A stretch of 64,000 nucleotides of DNA from Avena insularis. Its lineage: Eukaryota; Streptophyta; Magnoliopsida; Poales; Poaceae. Numbering within the stretch: position 1 is the stretch's first letter; the number at the start of each line of letters is the position of its first letter. The position numbers and the translations under genes were made by a program. The notes under the pieces are model-generated. The model was given only the letters and a program-made list of their open reading frames with translations, made no database searches and had not been told where the DNA came from. Of this stretch, positions 22,221 to 32,664 are shown piece after piece. The stretch covers positions 531,634,682 to 531,698,681 of the forward strand of contig CM042684.1 of the NCBI GenBank assembly GCA_023614405.1, given 5' to 3'.

Positions 22221-22574
22221 CTTAGGCAATCGTCGATTGACAATGGGATGGAGCCCTGGTTCGCCATCCTACAGATGAGGGAGTACGCAAAGGATGATGA
22301 GCAACTCTTGATGACATCCGGTCTCGAGAAAAGGGGAAGAGACATTACGGAAACGACCGATGCAAACATCAGAGCCGAGTTCCGTGCCATCCAGCGAGAG
22401 ATTGGCACGACACTCAGGAGGGATGTCTTGACTAGAGGTGCCACATTCAACTACAGTGGTATCCCACTGACTAATGCAGAGATCGAGGACCGCTTAGCTG
22501 CGGTCGCCGATGGGAGGACATTCACCACGCTAGGTGGCATCCATCCCTTCCCGCCGAAGCCGAAGAAAACCTGA
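22221..22574 (+). pseudogene. CACTA ORF2, 3' part
   Basis: This continues ORF2 after the copia insertion. Across the insertion the reading frame runs ...NFPCL|RQSSIDNGMEPWFA... once one copy of CTTAG is removed. The segment MREYAKDDEQLL, then GGIHPFPPKPKK before the TGA at 22572-22574, is the usual C-terminus of wheat-type CACTA ORF2 proteins. The part itself is open. It follows the domain that resembles Ulp1-like proteases; what this tail does is unknown. Confidence 0.75.
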
Positions 22575-22795
22575 TCGAGTAACAAACTTGTCTCCTGCAA
22601 ATGTTAGTCATAGAATTACGATTAGTTTATTTTATACTTTTCTTTTTTCATACCTATCTTTCCATGCAAATGTTAGTCATAGAATTACTTAGCTATATCC
22701 GATGCTTTTTCTTTTTTGCATACCTATATGTTATATCTCTATTATGAATATGTGCTGACAACACTAACATTTATTTCTTGTGTGTGTGTGCGCAG
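22575..22795 (+). other. Spacer or intron between ORF2 and the small ORF
   Basis: An AT-rich tract contains two diverged copies of a segment GCAAATGTTAGTCATAGAATTA (22597-22618 and 22666-22687). It ends in TGTGTGTGCGCAG directly before the ATG at 22796, a strong 3' splice site with a pyrimidine/purine alternating tract. I infer an intron. Confidence 0.5.
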
Positions 22796-23053
22796 ATGCC
22801 GTGGTATGTCGTGTACGAGGGCAGGGTTCCCAGAGTCTACGACGACTGGGAGGATTGTAGGAGGCAGGTCCACCGTTTCTGTGGGAATAGTTACAAGGGC
22901 TATGCCACTTTAGAGGAGGCGGAAACTCGCTACGCGAGGTTTCTAGCACGGCGGAGGAGGGAGATGTGGAGGAGCTGGTTGACCCCCTTCGTCATGATGA
23001 TGCTCGTAGCCACCACCGCCTCTCTAGTCTATTTGCTAGTTGGAGTCCAGTAG
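22796..23053 (+). CDS. Small RNase H1 N-terminal (hybrid-binding)-like protein with membrane tail, CACTA-encoded
   Basis: An intact 85-codon frame inside the CACTA element. Residues 1-45 (WYVVYEGRVPRVYDDWEDCR, then QVHRFCGNSYKGYATLEEAE) follow the pattern of the RNase H1 N-terminal / viroplasmin-like domain: YxVxxGRxPGxYxxWxxCxxQVxxFxGxxYKxFxTxxEAxxxY. In known families this domain binds RNA/DNA hybrid or double-stranded RNA. No RNase H catalytic domain follows. Instead there is an Arg-rich stretch (RFLARRRREMWR) and a hydrophobic segment of about 22 residues (about 63-84) ending the protein, which reads as a tail anchor. A splice acceptor lies immediately before the ATG. Similar short proteins occur in other Triticeae CACTA elements as far as I recall. 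The function is unknown; hybrid binding at a membrane is inference. Confidence 0.75.
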   Translation: MPWYVVYEGRVPRVYDDWEDCRRQVHRFCGNSYKGYATLEEAETRYARFLARRRREMWRSWLTPFVMMMLVATTASLVYLLVGVQ

Positions 23054-23309
23054 TATCTGTTGTGTGAACTATGAAATGTTTGAATGTGTGAAACTGTTTG
23101 AATGTGTCATGCAACTCTGGAGACTTGTAATATTATGTCATATATGGTCACTTTCTACACTTGTGTGAACTGTTTGAATGTTATTTATGCATGGTTTGAT
23201 CATAGGCGTATTTCCTAGATTCTGCCTGTATTGTGTTATTATCTTGTGTATTCTATCAATATTACAGTCTTTTCTCTGTGTATTTCGATTTTCTTTTTTA
23301 AACTCCTGA
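23054..23309 (+). other. CACTA 3' spacer
   Basis: AT-rich, T-rich DNA with direct repeats of TGTTTGAATGT (near 23079, 23096 and 23170). It probably contains the 3' UTR of the small ORF. No further gene. Confidence 0.5.
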
Positions 23310-23663
23310 TAATGTTACCCCTGGCGAAATAATGTTCTATCCCTGGCGAATAACCTTTCGCCTGTACTAAACTACCACCGGCGAATATTGGAGGCGCCGG
23401 CAAGGCGTACTTACCCCCGGCGTTTGGAGGTGCTCGCCGGCGCTGGAGCATATTACCACCGGCGAAAAACGAAGGCGCCGGCGATGCGGACCTACCCCCG
23501 GTGTTTGTAGGTGCTCGCTGGCGGTAGATGCATACTACCACCGGTGAATTACAAAAACGCCGGCGATGAGGACTTACCGCCGGCGAGGTGGTTGCCAGCG
23601 AGCACCGAAGCGCCGGCGATGAGCCTTTTCTGTTCGCCGGCGGTAGGGTTTTCTCTACTAGTG
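23310..23663 (+). repeat. CACTA right subterminal and terminal repeats
   Basis: Motifs such as TACCACCGGCGAA, TACCCCCGGCGTTT and GCCGGCGGTAG recur about every 30-40 bases, ending in TTTTCTCTACTAGTG at 23663. The array mirrors the left end. Confidence 0.88.
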
Positions 23664-24124
23664 CGTGCGGCTACCTCGACACGGGCATCCCCGACCACAA
23701 CATCGACCACGGCGACCCATCGCACGGCTACCTACCATGACACCGCCTCGCCTCGACTTTCGACATCGGCACAAGGGCTACCATCTCGCTTGAGCATCAC
23801 CAGCTTCCTCTACAGTTCAAGCTACCACGACGCGACACCGTCCAAAACGTTTCCGCTACGACTGCGGGGGGTGTTAGCCTACTGGATGCTACTTCGATTT
23901 ATATCTAGTCTGACCGTCTGCGATGTTCCGGTTGTTCACGACGCTACCGTTACGACTACGGGGGGATGTTGGAGTATGATACATACACAGTTATTGTGTA
24001 GTTTAGGATAGTTAGGATTCTAGCCTAACTCGTCTTGTACTCCAAGTTGATCTCTGTACGTATACTCGTCTATGAGGCTCAATAATATATCCATCATATT
24101 CCGTCAAACTCATACTCTTTCACA
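23664..24124 (+). mobile_element. Right half of the small copia-type element with 3' LTR
   Basis: This continues the relic broken at 3685. CGACTACGGGGGGA at 23953-23966 is the polypurine tract, and a second similar tract (CGACTGCGGGGGG) lies at about 23865-23877. A 158-base LTR, TGTTGGAGTATGAT to TTTCACA, spans about 23967-24124. It matches in architecture (short LTR, doubled purine tract, CGAC-rich interior) the complete element at 58810-60408. No polymerase genes are present. Confidence 0.6.
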
Positions 24125-24660
24125 TACACCCGACATGATAGGAATTATCCTGAATATAACCTAAGGTGTTTTTAATTTTTTTCCTCCGCTTATATTTTGG
24201 TAGGGATTTAAGGCAAATAGGAATCATCTAAGAAAAATATTATATGGTTGACTGAACCATCACAAATAAAGGAAAGGATATGGGAGTCCCTAGTAGGGCT
24301 CATAGCATGGCTAAATTCATCGCAGAATGAGTCCTACATTCATCACGTAAGACAGATGCATGTAAGGATATCTAGCAACACAAAGATGATCTACAACATG
24401 CTGTATCCAATATATATCTCAAATCTACGAATCAAGATACAATGTACAGATCAAGCAAGGCTACGAGTCAAGCTACAATATAGAATAGATCAAGGCTACA
24501 AGTCAAGCTACAATCTGTAGAAGATTAAGGCAAAGAATCAAGCTATAATCTACATATCAAGGCTATGAATCAAGATACAAGCCGCATATCAAGGCTATGA
24601 ATCAACGATGTACGAACCCTAGCAACATTGCAGATATAAGAACCCTAGGTAGAGGTATGG
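24125..24660 (+). repeat. Non-genic DNA with degenerate short tandem repeats
   Basis: From about 24400 to 24610 a unit of roughly 27-30 bases of the type CAAGGCTATGAATCAAGATACAA recurs in diverged form. No gene is seen. The region left of 24400 is unassigned. Confidence 0.5.
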
Positions 24661-25130
24661 TCACTTACCGTCATCGCTAGAGGTGGAGGACTCCTCTAAC
24701 AACTGCAGGAAGAGGAGGAAGTAGTCTTCATGCCGCCGCCGCTGCTGCCGACAATGACCGCAGAAGAGGGAGCCACTTACCTGACGTGGGCCGACCGGGA
24801 AACGGAGCTCGGTGTGGGGGAAATGGCGGGTCGGGTTTCGGCTGTGAGCTGGGAAGGTAGAAATATGTGAGGGTTTCAGCGGGAGGTGAGCAAATCTCTC
24901 CCGCTCCACCTTTTCTCTGCAGCCGCAAAGCCCCGCCATCGTCATCGTGGCCACGCTCGTGCGAAGGAGCGCCTCTTTTGCATCAGCGGAGCGCATGCGA
25001 GACTGGCTCACTGAAATCGACCAAATCAAGCGATTATTGCTGGCTGCATTAAAATTCACACCGGCACAGCCCAAACTCGCATGTGGGCATCCACGCGGCC
25101 CGTTGCTGCCTCCACCAAACGAGTCTTTTT
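24661..25130 (-). other. Unassigned open frame, 137 codons, with splice-like signals
   Basis: The minus strand is open from 25074 to 24661 and contains possible donors CGTCAG|GTAAG near 24780 and GACG|GTAAG near 24668. I recognise no domain: a Ser/Arg/His-rich N-terminal half, then CREKVERERFAHLPLKPSH. It could be a first exon of a host gene or a transposon-carried fragment. There is no supporting context. Confidence 0.25.
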
Positions 25131-27150
25131 AAAAACAATTTCTACATTCACCAGCAGCTCCTCGCCCGACTTTGAACGCGTGGCCGACCAGCTCCGATGC
25201 CTGTTGATCGTAGCAGAAAGATGCATATATGGCCTCTCCCCAAAAAAAAATGGTTTCTGTGTTTATGACGTATGCAGTCTACACACTAGGTCGGTCGTCC
25301 CCAACATGTCCGTGATAAAACTCACATTTGTCTTCAACTACACAGCCTTTCCCCAGCCCTCTGCAGCAGCAGATACCAGCAGGAGTACGTGCTAAACCGA
25401 TTGGATCCACTCCTACACACTAGGTCGGTCTATCATGGTTTTATGTATTCACAGTGTGCGTGGAATCTCGTAATTTTTCTACTAGTGTAGGAGTACGTGC
25501 TAAACCGATTGGATCCACTCCTCCACCTTATGACCTTAACGTTGGTCGACATATATCAAAGAATTCCTCTGGTTACTAAGATGTGTGATAACCCCTCTAA
25601 TCACGCTACCCTGAGTTTGACCAGCGCGAATCCTATAGTGCCGCCTCTCAATTAATTTTCGATGTGTACAAAGTTATAAATATATGAACACTTACACAAA
25701 GACGTACAGCAAGTCTTCCCTCACGAGTTCACACTTTGTGGCAGATCTAGATCTGGTCAGGGTTAGAGTGGGTGGATTAGGCAGGCAATAATTAAAATTA
25801 TGGAGCACTTGTAATAACTTAATTAATATCTAGCTGTTAACGCGGAGACACAGATGCACGGCAATCAGTGCAGAGATTGGAGATGGTATACAAATGGACA
25901 AGAGGTCCCAGATGCATCGGCAATTGTCCTCCCTCACAGCCGGTGCTCCCACTCCGTCGCTAACAGGTTGGTGTTTCTTTCTTCCTGCTCCTCCAATATG
26001 TTCCAAGATCTATTTACCCCTGCTGAAGCTGAACATCTATGCAAAGTTAATCTAGGTAGAGTTATACTAGATTTTCTTGCCTTTCATGTTTTATTATACA
26101 CATCGGAGTTTTCCAACCATCTCTTTGCTTGACTATCTCTTCCCCTTATCTCTGCTTTGACTCTGGATCGATGTGTATTTCCTTCATCCCAACCGTAACA
26201 GAAAGAAGGGAGAGATAGAGCACACAATCCACACGATTAGTCCAACCGAGGGTGCTGGCGACGGAATGAGACTGGACCTCGCTGAAAAGGGAATTTAGAG
26301 GGAGGGCAGCGATTTGGCGCTTGAGGTGGAGACAGGGTAGGCTACGGCGGCAGGGATTTCGTTCGGCCGGGTAGTGCCCTCACCTAACGCAGCAGCATGG
26401 ACCTTGGTCGGGCGAGTAGGGGAGCGGAGAACGGCTACTTTGGCAGCCACCCATGCCTGAGAGGATTTGGAGACATTCCTTAATATTCGTTTTTTTTTTT
26501 CAACCCCGAAACAAAGAAAGTCCCTTCCGCATGTTTGAAATGTTCAATTCCATGAGCTATACGGTGTTATGTGTACAAAATGAAAAACTAAACATCCTCT
26601 GTTACCACTTGCATTGCGTAGGAGGAGGATAGTTAGTCGCCGTCTATTAGTTACTTCTATCTATCTATGCTTTAAGAGATTTTGCTCACATCCGGCCGGG
26701 CTCTGCATTTTCCAAAACAAATTAGAGGCACAGCTCTGACATCACATGAAGTGGAAATTACTGGAACATAATATGGTATATGCTCGAACATATACCTAAT
26801 TCTGCAATTTCTCGTTACATATACCAAAGTTCTTCCATAAAAATATAAAACTCAAAGTATTATGTACACATATTTTTATGCAGGATTTGATCACAGGCAT
26901 CGATCTCACTAGATGTTCTAGTTTCTGGTTGGTAGAAACACCTACAGCGTTCCAGACTAAGTCTCCAATAGGTATGCCTTTAATTTCTTGTCAACACCTC
27001 TCTCAAGCTAAGTTGTATTTACTATCTTCCTGGTACATTAATCTATCAACTTTTCAACTCTAGTTATTAACATGTCCGACATTCTTAACAAATTTCCGAC
27101 ATTCTTTTTTTTAGTCACAATGGTTTCTTTTCCCCATAAGACTTTACATA
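25131..27150. other. Gene-poor tract with a CACTA-like terminus
   Basis: No convincing gene. A 34-base perfect direct repeat (AGGAGTACGTGCTAAACCGA and following) lies at 25381-25414 and 25489-25522, flanking 74 bases that end in TTTTTCTACTAGTG (to 25487), the form of a CACTA right end. The phrase CACACTAGGTCGGTC occurs twice (near 25282 and 25416). The GC-rich segment 26230-26470 is unassigned. Confidence 0.4.
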
Positions 27151-27256
27151 CTCCCTCCTAGGGTGCCTATTACATTTGGTCAAAGTCAAAGTTTGACCAA
27201 AGCTAATGTGGACTATGACCAAAACTAATACGAATCCTAATTTGAGAAGGAGGGTG
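27151..27256. mobile_element. Stowaway-like MITE
   Basis: 106 bases beginning CTCCCTCC and ending AAGGAGGGTG, flanked by TA on both sides (27149-27150 and 27257-27258). This is the Stowaway pattern, with diverged ends. Confidence 0.55.
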
Positions 27257-27389
27257 TATTTATTTTCCTTCAGTCCATGATTGGGCCAGTCTGTTTTACA
27301 TAAACAAGTTGTGGAGTAAGTTTTAACACAATAGCATAGCCGCTAAATAGATCATATAAAACTGCAACACATAAAAGTTGGTATACACG

Positions 27390-27555
27390 AGAAAAGGACA
27401 GTAGCCTAATGGTTGGATCGCAGTGGCACACCTAGCGACCGGAGTTCGATTCGTGTTAGGGACGAATTTTCGGAATTCTTACGACCAAGTCCCGCTTCTA
27501 CTATATAATTAACCATCAAGGGCTGGTCCTGGTGGGTTTTCATTTTTTTTAAGTT
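27390..27555 (+). mobile_element. tRNA-derived SINE
   Basis: The start resembles a tRNA: box A-like TAGCCTAATGGTTGGA (about 27402) and box B-like GAGTTCGATTCGTG (about 27443), at the usual spacing. An unrelated body and a T-rich tail follow. It resembles the Au-type SINE of grasses. It is not a functional tRNA gene because no cloverleaf can be completed. Confidence 0.65.
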
Positions 27556-28627
27556 GCTATACATGAAAAAAAGAGGATCCACGTGGTCTCTAGGAGGCAA
27601 CTAGCTAGGGTGGGCACCTCAGCCAACACTATCGCCACCCCCTCCACCCTCCACCTTGTACCGCCACCACTAGATGAGCCACCGGCGATGTCCGTGTCGA
27701 CTCCAAGGAAGGTTGTGGCTGGGTGATTTAGTTGGTCGGTGGTTTTGGGGCGCCGATCCACTATGGCGCTATGGCATGGAGGGTGGACAATGGTAGGCCG
27801 TTCGCGCGCGACTGTGGGTGACCCTCTTAGGCATTGGACCATCAGTGGAGTTCAAGGTGTGATGGCAGCGGCTTCAGCTGATTTAGGGGCAAAACAGCTC
27901 TTGTTGTTGCCCTCTCCGCGTCGTGATTGGTTGTGCGCGGTGCCGGAAGATGAGGTTCCTTGTGGTTGGCATCCATGGGGCGACAACCACATGTGCTACC
28001 AGCCAAGCACGTGCCTGCTAATCCGGTGTGACTCATGGGCGAGTATGAGCGCTAGCTGTGATCCAAACGTGATACGACTGTTAAAGAACGTGGCACCACA
28101 CATCTCTTAGGGAGGCCTAAAGCCGTGCTAGTGCTCCTCTTCGGTAAATGAGGGGGGGAGACGGCGAGGTGCGGGGTCGGCACTGGCGCAACCTCGGTGC
28201 AAGGGTGACAAGACAACTATGGATAGACGTCATGGCGAGGGTGAGCGGCATATAGGAATAGAGAGGAGAGAGAAAGGAGGAGGTGAGGGCAAAAACCAGG
28301 GGTTGTAGTAAGTTACAGGCGGCATGAATCTTGACTAGCGGATGTAGTGGAATGTAAGAGTTGAATGCTTGAGTTGACGAAACCAACGAGGGCAGCCCCT
28401 TGTCGTCCCATCCCGTGTAGTCAGTGGCGGAGGAAGGAAAATTTTGAGGTAGTAGGGCAAACCCTCAAAAGTGATTCAAAGACTAAAATAGTTTCAACAG
28501 AGTAATACTACGTACAATCCTAACATAATCACTTAGTACAATAGAAAACAAAATTCATATACTAAGTAGAACCTGAAGACAATATTCAACTATCAAGAAT
28601 ATGTCTCAAGTATTCAATTCTCCACGT
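27556..28627. other. Non-genic GC-rich and AT-rich DNA
   Basis: Short open frames occur on both strands at 27600-28110 and on the minus strand at 28117-28386, but their composition is repeat-like and none has a recognisable motif. Probably degraded transposable-element UTR sequence. Confidence 0.35.
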
Positions 28628-30201
28628 TAGGGAAGTGGTGCTAGTTCCTAGCTTAACTAGTTGGGGGAGTGGATGTACAAACCCTATACCTGAGTTCAAA
28701 TCCTCACGGACGTACACTAAGGTTCTTATTTATACTTGAGAATCAGGCTCTCCCTATAGTCATACAATTTATCCTGATGACCATGCTTGGTATTTACCAA
28801 GTTTAAAAATCATGGTACTCATGCATACAAATGTTGTGTGCATCCTTAGTTGGTGCAGAGGCGGGGAAGTAAAGTTCTGCCCCAATTTAACGAGGTTCCA
28901 TATTCTAAACGATCGACCCCCTGCCGCCCCAAAGTGGCATCCAGGCGACTTCTTGTGCGCCGCCAGAGGCCCCTCAGCCTGCCTCATGCCGTTGCTGCCG
29001 CCCTCATCATGTGGCGGCGGGCCTATCCGCCGAAGGTGGTCTGGGGTGGTAGTTGCCGGAGGTCACAGCCAGATCTGCTGGGACAGGGATGGTCGGTGCT
29101 GACGTGCAGCGGCAAGGGTGGTGCCCCTGGTCGGGGTTGTGGCGGCGGCTCCATGCATGGCCGGCGGCGGAGGTCGGACTAGGTCTGGTGGCCATGGACG
29201 AAACACTAGATCAAAATATGGGTGTCTCCTGTGCCGTCCTCCAATTCCTCTTCGCTGCATGGTTGGGTTGGATCCGGTGGAGGGTTCATCCTTCTCTATC
29301 GCTGCCTTTCTGGATGTTGGCCTAGCCAATAGGGTATTGCTAGGGGTTAGAGCAGTGGATCTTGTAGGTCGTCGGTGGGTGGGGTGGGGGCTGTCGGCTC
29401 GAGAAGAATAAAGGTGGTGGTCCTCGGATCTCTCGCACACCAAGTCGAAGATCTACTTGATGTGTGCCTTCATTGATTTGTCCAGAGTGTCTAGTTCTGG
29501 AAGGCTCTGTCGGCGAACTCCCATGAACACATCGTGACTAGAGTTTGCTGGATCGGAAGGAATTCAGTCGTGCGCACCTATATTTTTTTACTGGCCGTTT
29601 GGTTTCAGATGGAGCGTGGTGAAACTCTACTAACTATTACCATCATGTATTATGTCTTTAGTGATCCATGCTGAAGTCAGTCGTGGAGAATTTAATGAAG
29701 ACAAGAACATAAGGGCTACCTTTGGTGGTTTGAGTCTTTGTGGTGTTAAGGATCTAGTTTGGTGATTTGTGACTCGCAGCAGCGTCTCTTAGAGGGGTCG
29801 ACAACACAGGAGATGCTCACAGTCTTAACTTGCAGGGTGAAAGCCCAAGGTCTGGTCTTCATTGGTTGTTCCTGGCAAAGGCCTTGCAGAAGGTATTGTT
29901 TTGCGAGTGAAGACTTCCTTCAGAGTGAAGACCTAAGATCTTTGATTGGGCAACAACAGCGCTTGAGCATTGTTTCCTTCTTGGATGCATCGCTTTTGGA
30001 GAGGTTGGACTCTGGTGTTGTTTTAGTGGTGTTATTGCTGCTGCTGTTTAGGATCTAATCGCTATAGCAGGACTTTTTTTCCAGTAATTCTTCTTTTTTT
30101 GGTTGTGTGCATCCGTAATGCCAATAGGATAATGCGTTGTTACATAGCCCAGATGTAATTGGTATCTTCGCGATATTAATATATGCTCCTTTAAAAAAAA
30201 T
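28628..30201 (+). mobile_element. 5'-truncated LINE 3' region, with a SINE-like head
   Basis: The right end reads ...GATATTAATATATGCTCC-TTTAAAAAAAA (to about 30201), the usual 3' end of grass L1-type LINEs. The flanks CAATTCTCCACGT (28614-28626) and CAGTTCTCCACGT (30202-30214) match at 12 of 13 bases and may be the target duplication. The GC-rich interior is untranslated-type sequence; its short ORFs are not genes. Near 28650-28720 TAGCTTAACTAGTTGGGG and GAGTTCAAATCCTC resemble tRNA box A and box B, so a SINE may be nested or fused at the left end. Confidence 0.5.
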
Positions 30202-30539
30202 CAGTTCTCCACGTACAAATAATGAATAGGTCAAAATTTTCTTGTGTATACTTATGCTCATAGTACGAGAAATCTGCAAGACGAGCAATCGTATCCACAT
30301 TGAACCTCCAAAGTGAGTCTCTTGAGTCAAGACAAGAGAAGCTGCGAAGAAACTTTGAAGATAGCTCATTAAATCAATGCTACAGCAATATAAACGGTGT
30401 CCACAATGAAAAAATAACCACTGGTGATCTATGGCTTCCTCCTTTTCTTGACTTTCGCTACGTCTAGTCTAGTCGATATGCCCAGGCAGGTCTCCCTAGG
30501 GTGGCCATTGACATCCACTTTTGATGTTTTTTCAAATGG
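30202..30539. other. Unassigned spacer
   Basis: Between two LINE-derived tracts. No gene, repeat boundary or RNA is recognised. Confidence 0.3.
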
Positions 30540-31620
30540 AGGTGATAATTTGACATCTGCATCAGAAAGATGCACACAACCTTCTTTATTTATTATTCAA
30601 TAAAACATTACAAAATAAATACATAGATCAATCCGAAGTCACCTCTTTAACGACATCAGTCGTAGCTACTAGAACCTAGATGAAGTGGATAGCCATGTCT
30701 GAGCCAACACTCGCATCGCACACCAACGCAAAGTTATCACAAAAATCGGAGGCCCAACAGCTAGCAGGAGCACAAACCGGTCTGGAAAATCCTCAGTGTA
30801 CACCATATCGACCTAAATCTGCCGCCCCTTCCGCTAACCCCATCATCAGGATAGGGATCAAAGCATAAGCCTTGCTTGGCCTGCCCTCGATGTCACCACG
30901 ACACCGGATAACTCCACCACCATGCGTGTGTCCATCATCAGGCGTTCTCCGCCTAGATCCTGTTGACCCTGTTGAGCCATGCCGCCAAGACTCGTCGTCG
31001 TCCACGCGGTAGATGCAACACCGCACCACGACTAGATGCATCTAGGCAGAACATGTTCCGAAGATGGTGCCCCAAGAGGAAGAATGACACCGAAAATGAC
31101 GTCATCGTCTGATCCAGGAGACCTAGATCTAGGATTTTCCCGGAACATCTGGACGAGGAAGGTAGATCGCAGCGACGACACCTTCAAGGTAACAACGCCC
31201 ACGGATGCCACCATCTTTAGCTTCGACCGAATGGAGAACCACCTTCCAAATCTGACATGAGCAGAAGCACATCACCAGGATCTATCCGCGTCGAAGCCCG
31301 AAGGGAGTCATTGTGGGGGAGAGGGTCGCCTCCACGCCGACGCCGCAATTATGCACAAACGATGCCGACCACCACCACATGCGCCGCACGCCGCCCGATT
31401 CCCACATGCGTCGCCCTAGTGATGACCCACCTTCACTCGTAGAGGGCCGCCATCGCCCCCCCTCCCGTCGTCATCTTTGACTGGCTGGGCGTGGCCACCA
31501 TCGCCGGCAATGGTTGCGGTCGTGGGGAGGAGATCATGTGGCGGCGCTTTAGGTTTTCGAGGGGAGTCTCCGGAGTCGCCCGCGCGAGATGACCCGTGAG
31601 GAGATGCTAACAATTTGAAA
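30540..31620 (-). mobile_element. LINE-like 3' region on the minus strand
   Basis: Read on the minus strand the tract ends with AATAAATAAAGAAGG-TTGTGTGCATC near 30560-30605. These are polyadenylation-like signals and the GTTGTGTGCATC phrase that recurs at several LINE ends in this window (for example near 30098 and 48053). The GC-rich remainder carries only short frames. The 5' limit is uncertain. Confidence 0.4.
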
Positions 31621-31638
31621 TCCTCTCTTTTCTATGGA

Positions 31639-32186
31639 AAAAAAATAGCACGCTATTTCACGCTACTTAGCGTGCTATGGCGTATTTGGAGAGTCCATGC
31701 TATTTTTTTTCAAGATTTTTCTTGTTATGGCGTTAATTTTTAAATAGTTTGCCATATCATGCTAAAACATCATAGCGTTAGCGCTATTTCAAGTATAGGA
31801 CGTTATTTTTTTTATTGGCGAGTGTGGAGTAAGAGAGCATATGATGAATATGTCGAGTAAGTAGACATACGATGAAAATTTTGATTGTTAAACTTAAGTG
31901 ATCGCGTCAAGCCGTAGCCTCCTCCTACAGCACCCTACGTTGTACCTAGATTCATGCTTGCCGGTTCTGCTCCAACTTGAATAACGCTGAAATTGATTAT
32001 ACATGTACAAGTATTACTCTTGGCAATTCATTAGATGCTGAAATCCTTGATATTCATAATATACCTATTATATTTTTACTTTTTACAAAATGCTATTTTG
32101 TAAAATAACACGTTATTAACACTCTATAATTTTTATATCGTCTAGAGAAAAATCATACTAAATTAAATAGCACGCCATTTTTTTTC
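31639..32186. mobile_element. AT-rich MITE-like element
   Basis: The ends form an imperfect inverted repeat: AAAAAAAATAGCACGCTATTT at the left and, on the other strand, AAAAAAAATGGCGTGCTATTT at the right (19 of 21 bases). The left end is itself palindromic (TAGCACGCT...AGCGTGCTA, 31647-31679). No coding capacity. The target duplication is not resolved. Confidence 0.4.
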
Positions 32187-32407
32187 CTTGCTCTTTTCCC
32201 CCTAAAGGAGGAAATGGGTAAGGAGATGACAACGTAAAGGCAAGTTGCGGAGACATCCCGCATGCGCTTGTAGCTTATTTCTTCACAACACGTAGTGTAC
32301 GTACAGAATTTAGGGAAATCTGGTGGCACATACCCAATTTCAATTTCTGCGAGAACTAGTTGCGTCGACCTAACTTTTCTTTTGTTCAATTACGCTCATG
32401 CAAAGTA

Positions 32408-32664
32408 CTCCCTCCGTCCTAAAATATAAGGCGCCTAAGGATTGGTTAAAAGTCAAATCTTACTAATTTTGACCAAATATTTAGAAAAAAATATCTACAC
32501 TCTATAATATTTAATGCATATATTAAGAAAATACTTTATAGTGAATCTATTGATATTAATTTAGTCTTATACATTTTTATATTTTATGTATAATCATGAT
32601 CAAACTTAAAAAATATTAACTTTTGGCTAATCCTTAGCCATCCTATATTTTGGGACGGAGAGAG
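32408..32664. mobile_element. Stowaway-like MITE
   Basis: Starts CTCCCTCCGTCCTAAAATAT and ends ATATTTTGGGACGGAGAGAG (complementary ends, about 20 bases), flanked by TA at 32406-32407 and 32665-32666. 257 bases, AT-rich interior. Confidence 0.8.

Larger units (their letters stand above)
3686..23663 (+). mobile_element. CACTA (En/Spm) DNA transposon of about 20 kb
   Basis: The left end reads CACTACTAGAGAAAA (3686) and the right end TTTTCTCTACTAGTG (to 23663), an inverted pair with one mismatch. The 3 bases outside each end are CGT (3683-3685 and 23664-23666), the 3-bp target duplication expected of CACTA elements. Subterminal regions at both ends are packed with ACCGCCGGCGAA-type motifs. Inside are a tnpD-type transposase (ORF1), a second gene (ORF2), a small RNase-H1-N-type ORF, a captured HSP70 fragment and a nested copia element of 9.5 kb. 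Without the copia element the transposon is about 10.5 kb. ORF1 and ORF2 are both broken, so it would depend on proteins from elsewhere to move. Confidence 0.93.

Noticed and set aside
27390..27470. Functional tRNA gene
   Set aside because: Box A/B-like motifs are present but no complete cloverleaf or acceptor stem; fits a SINE.
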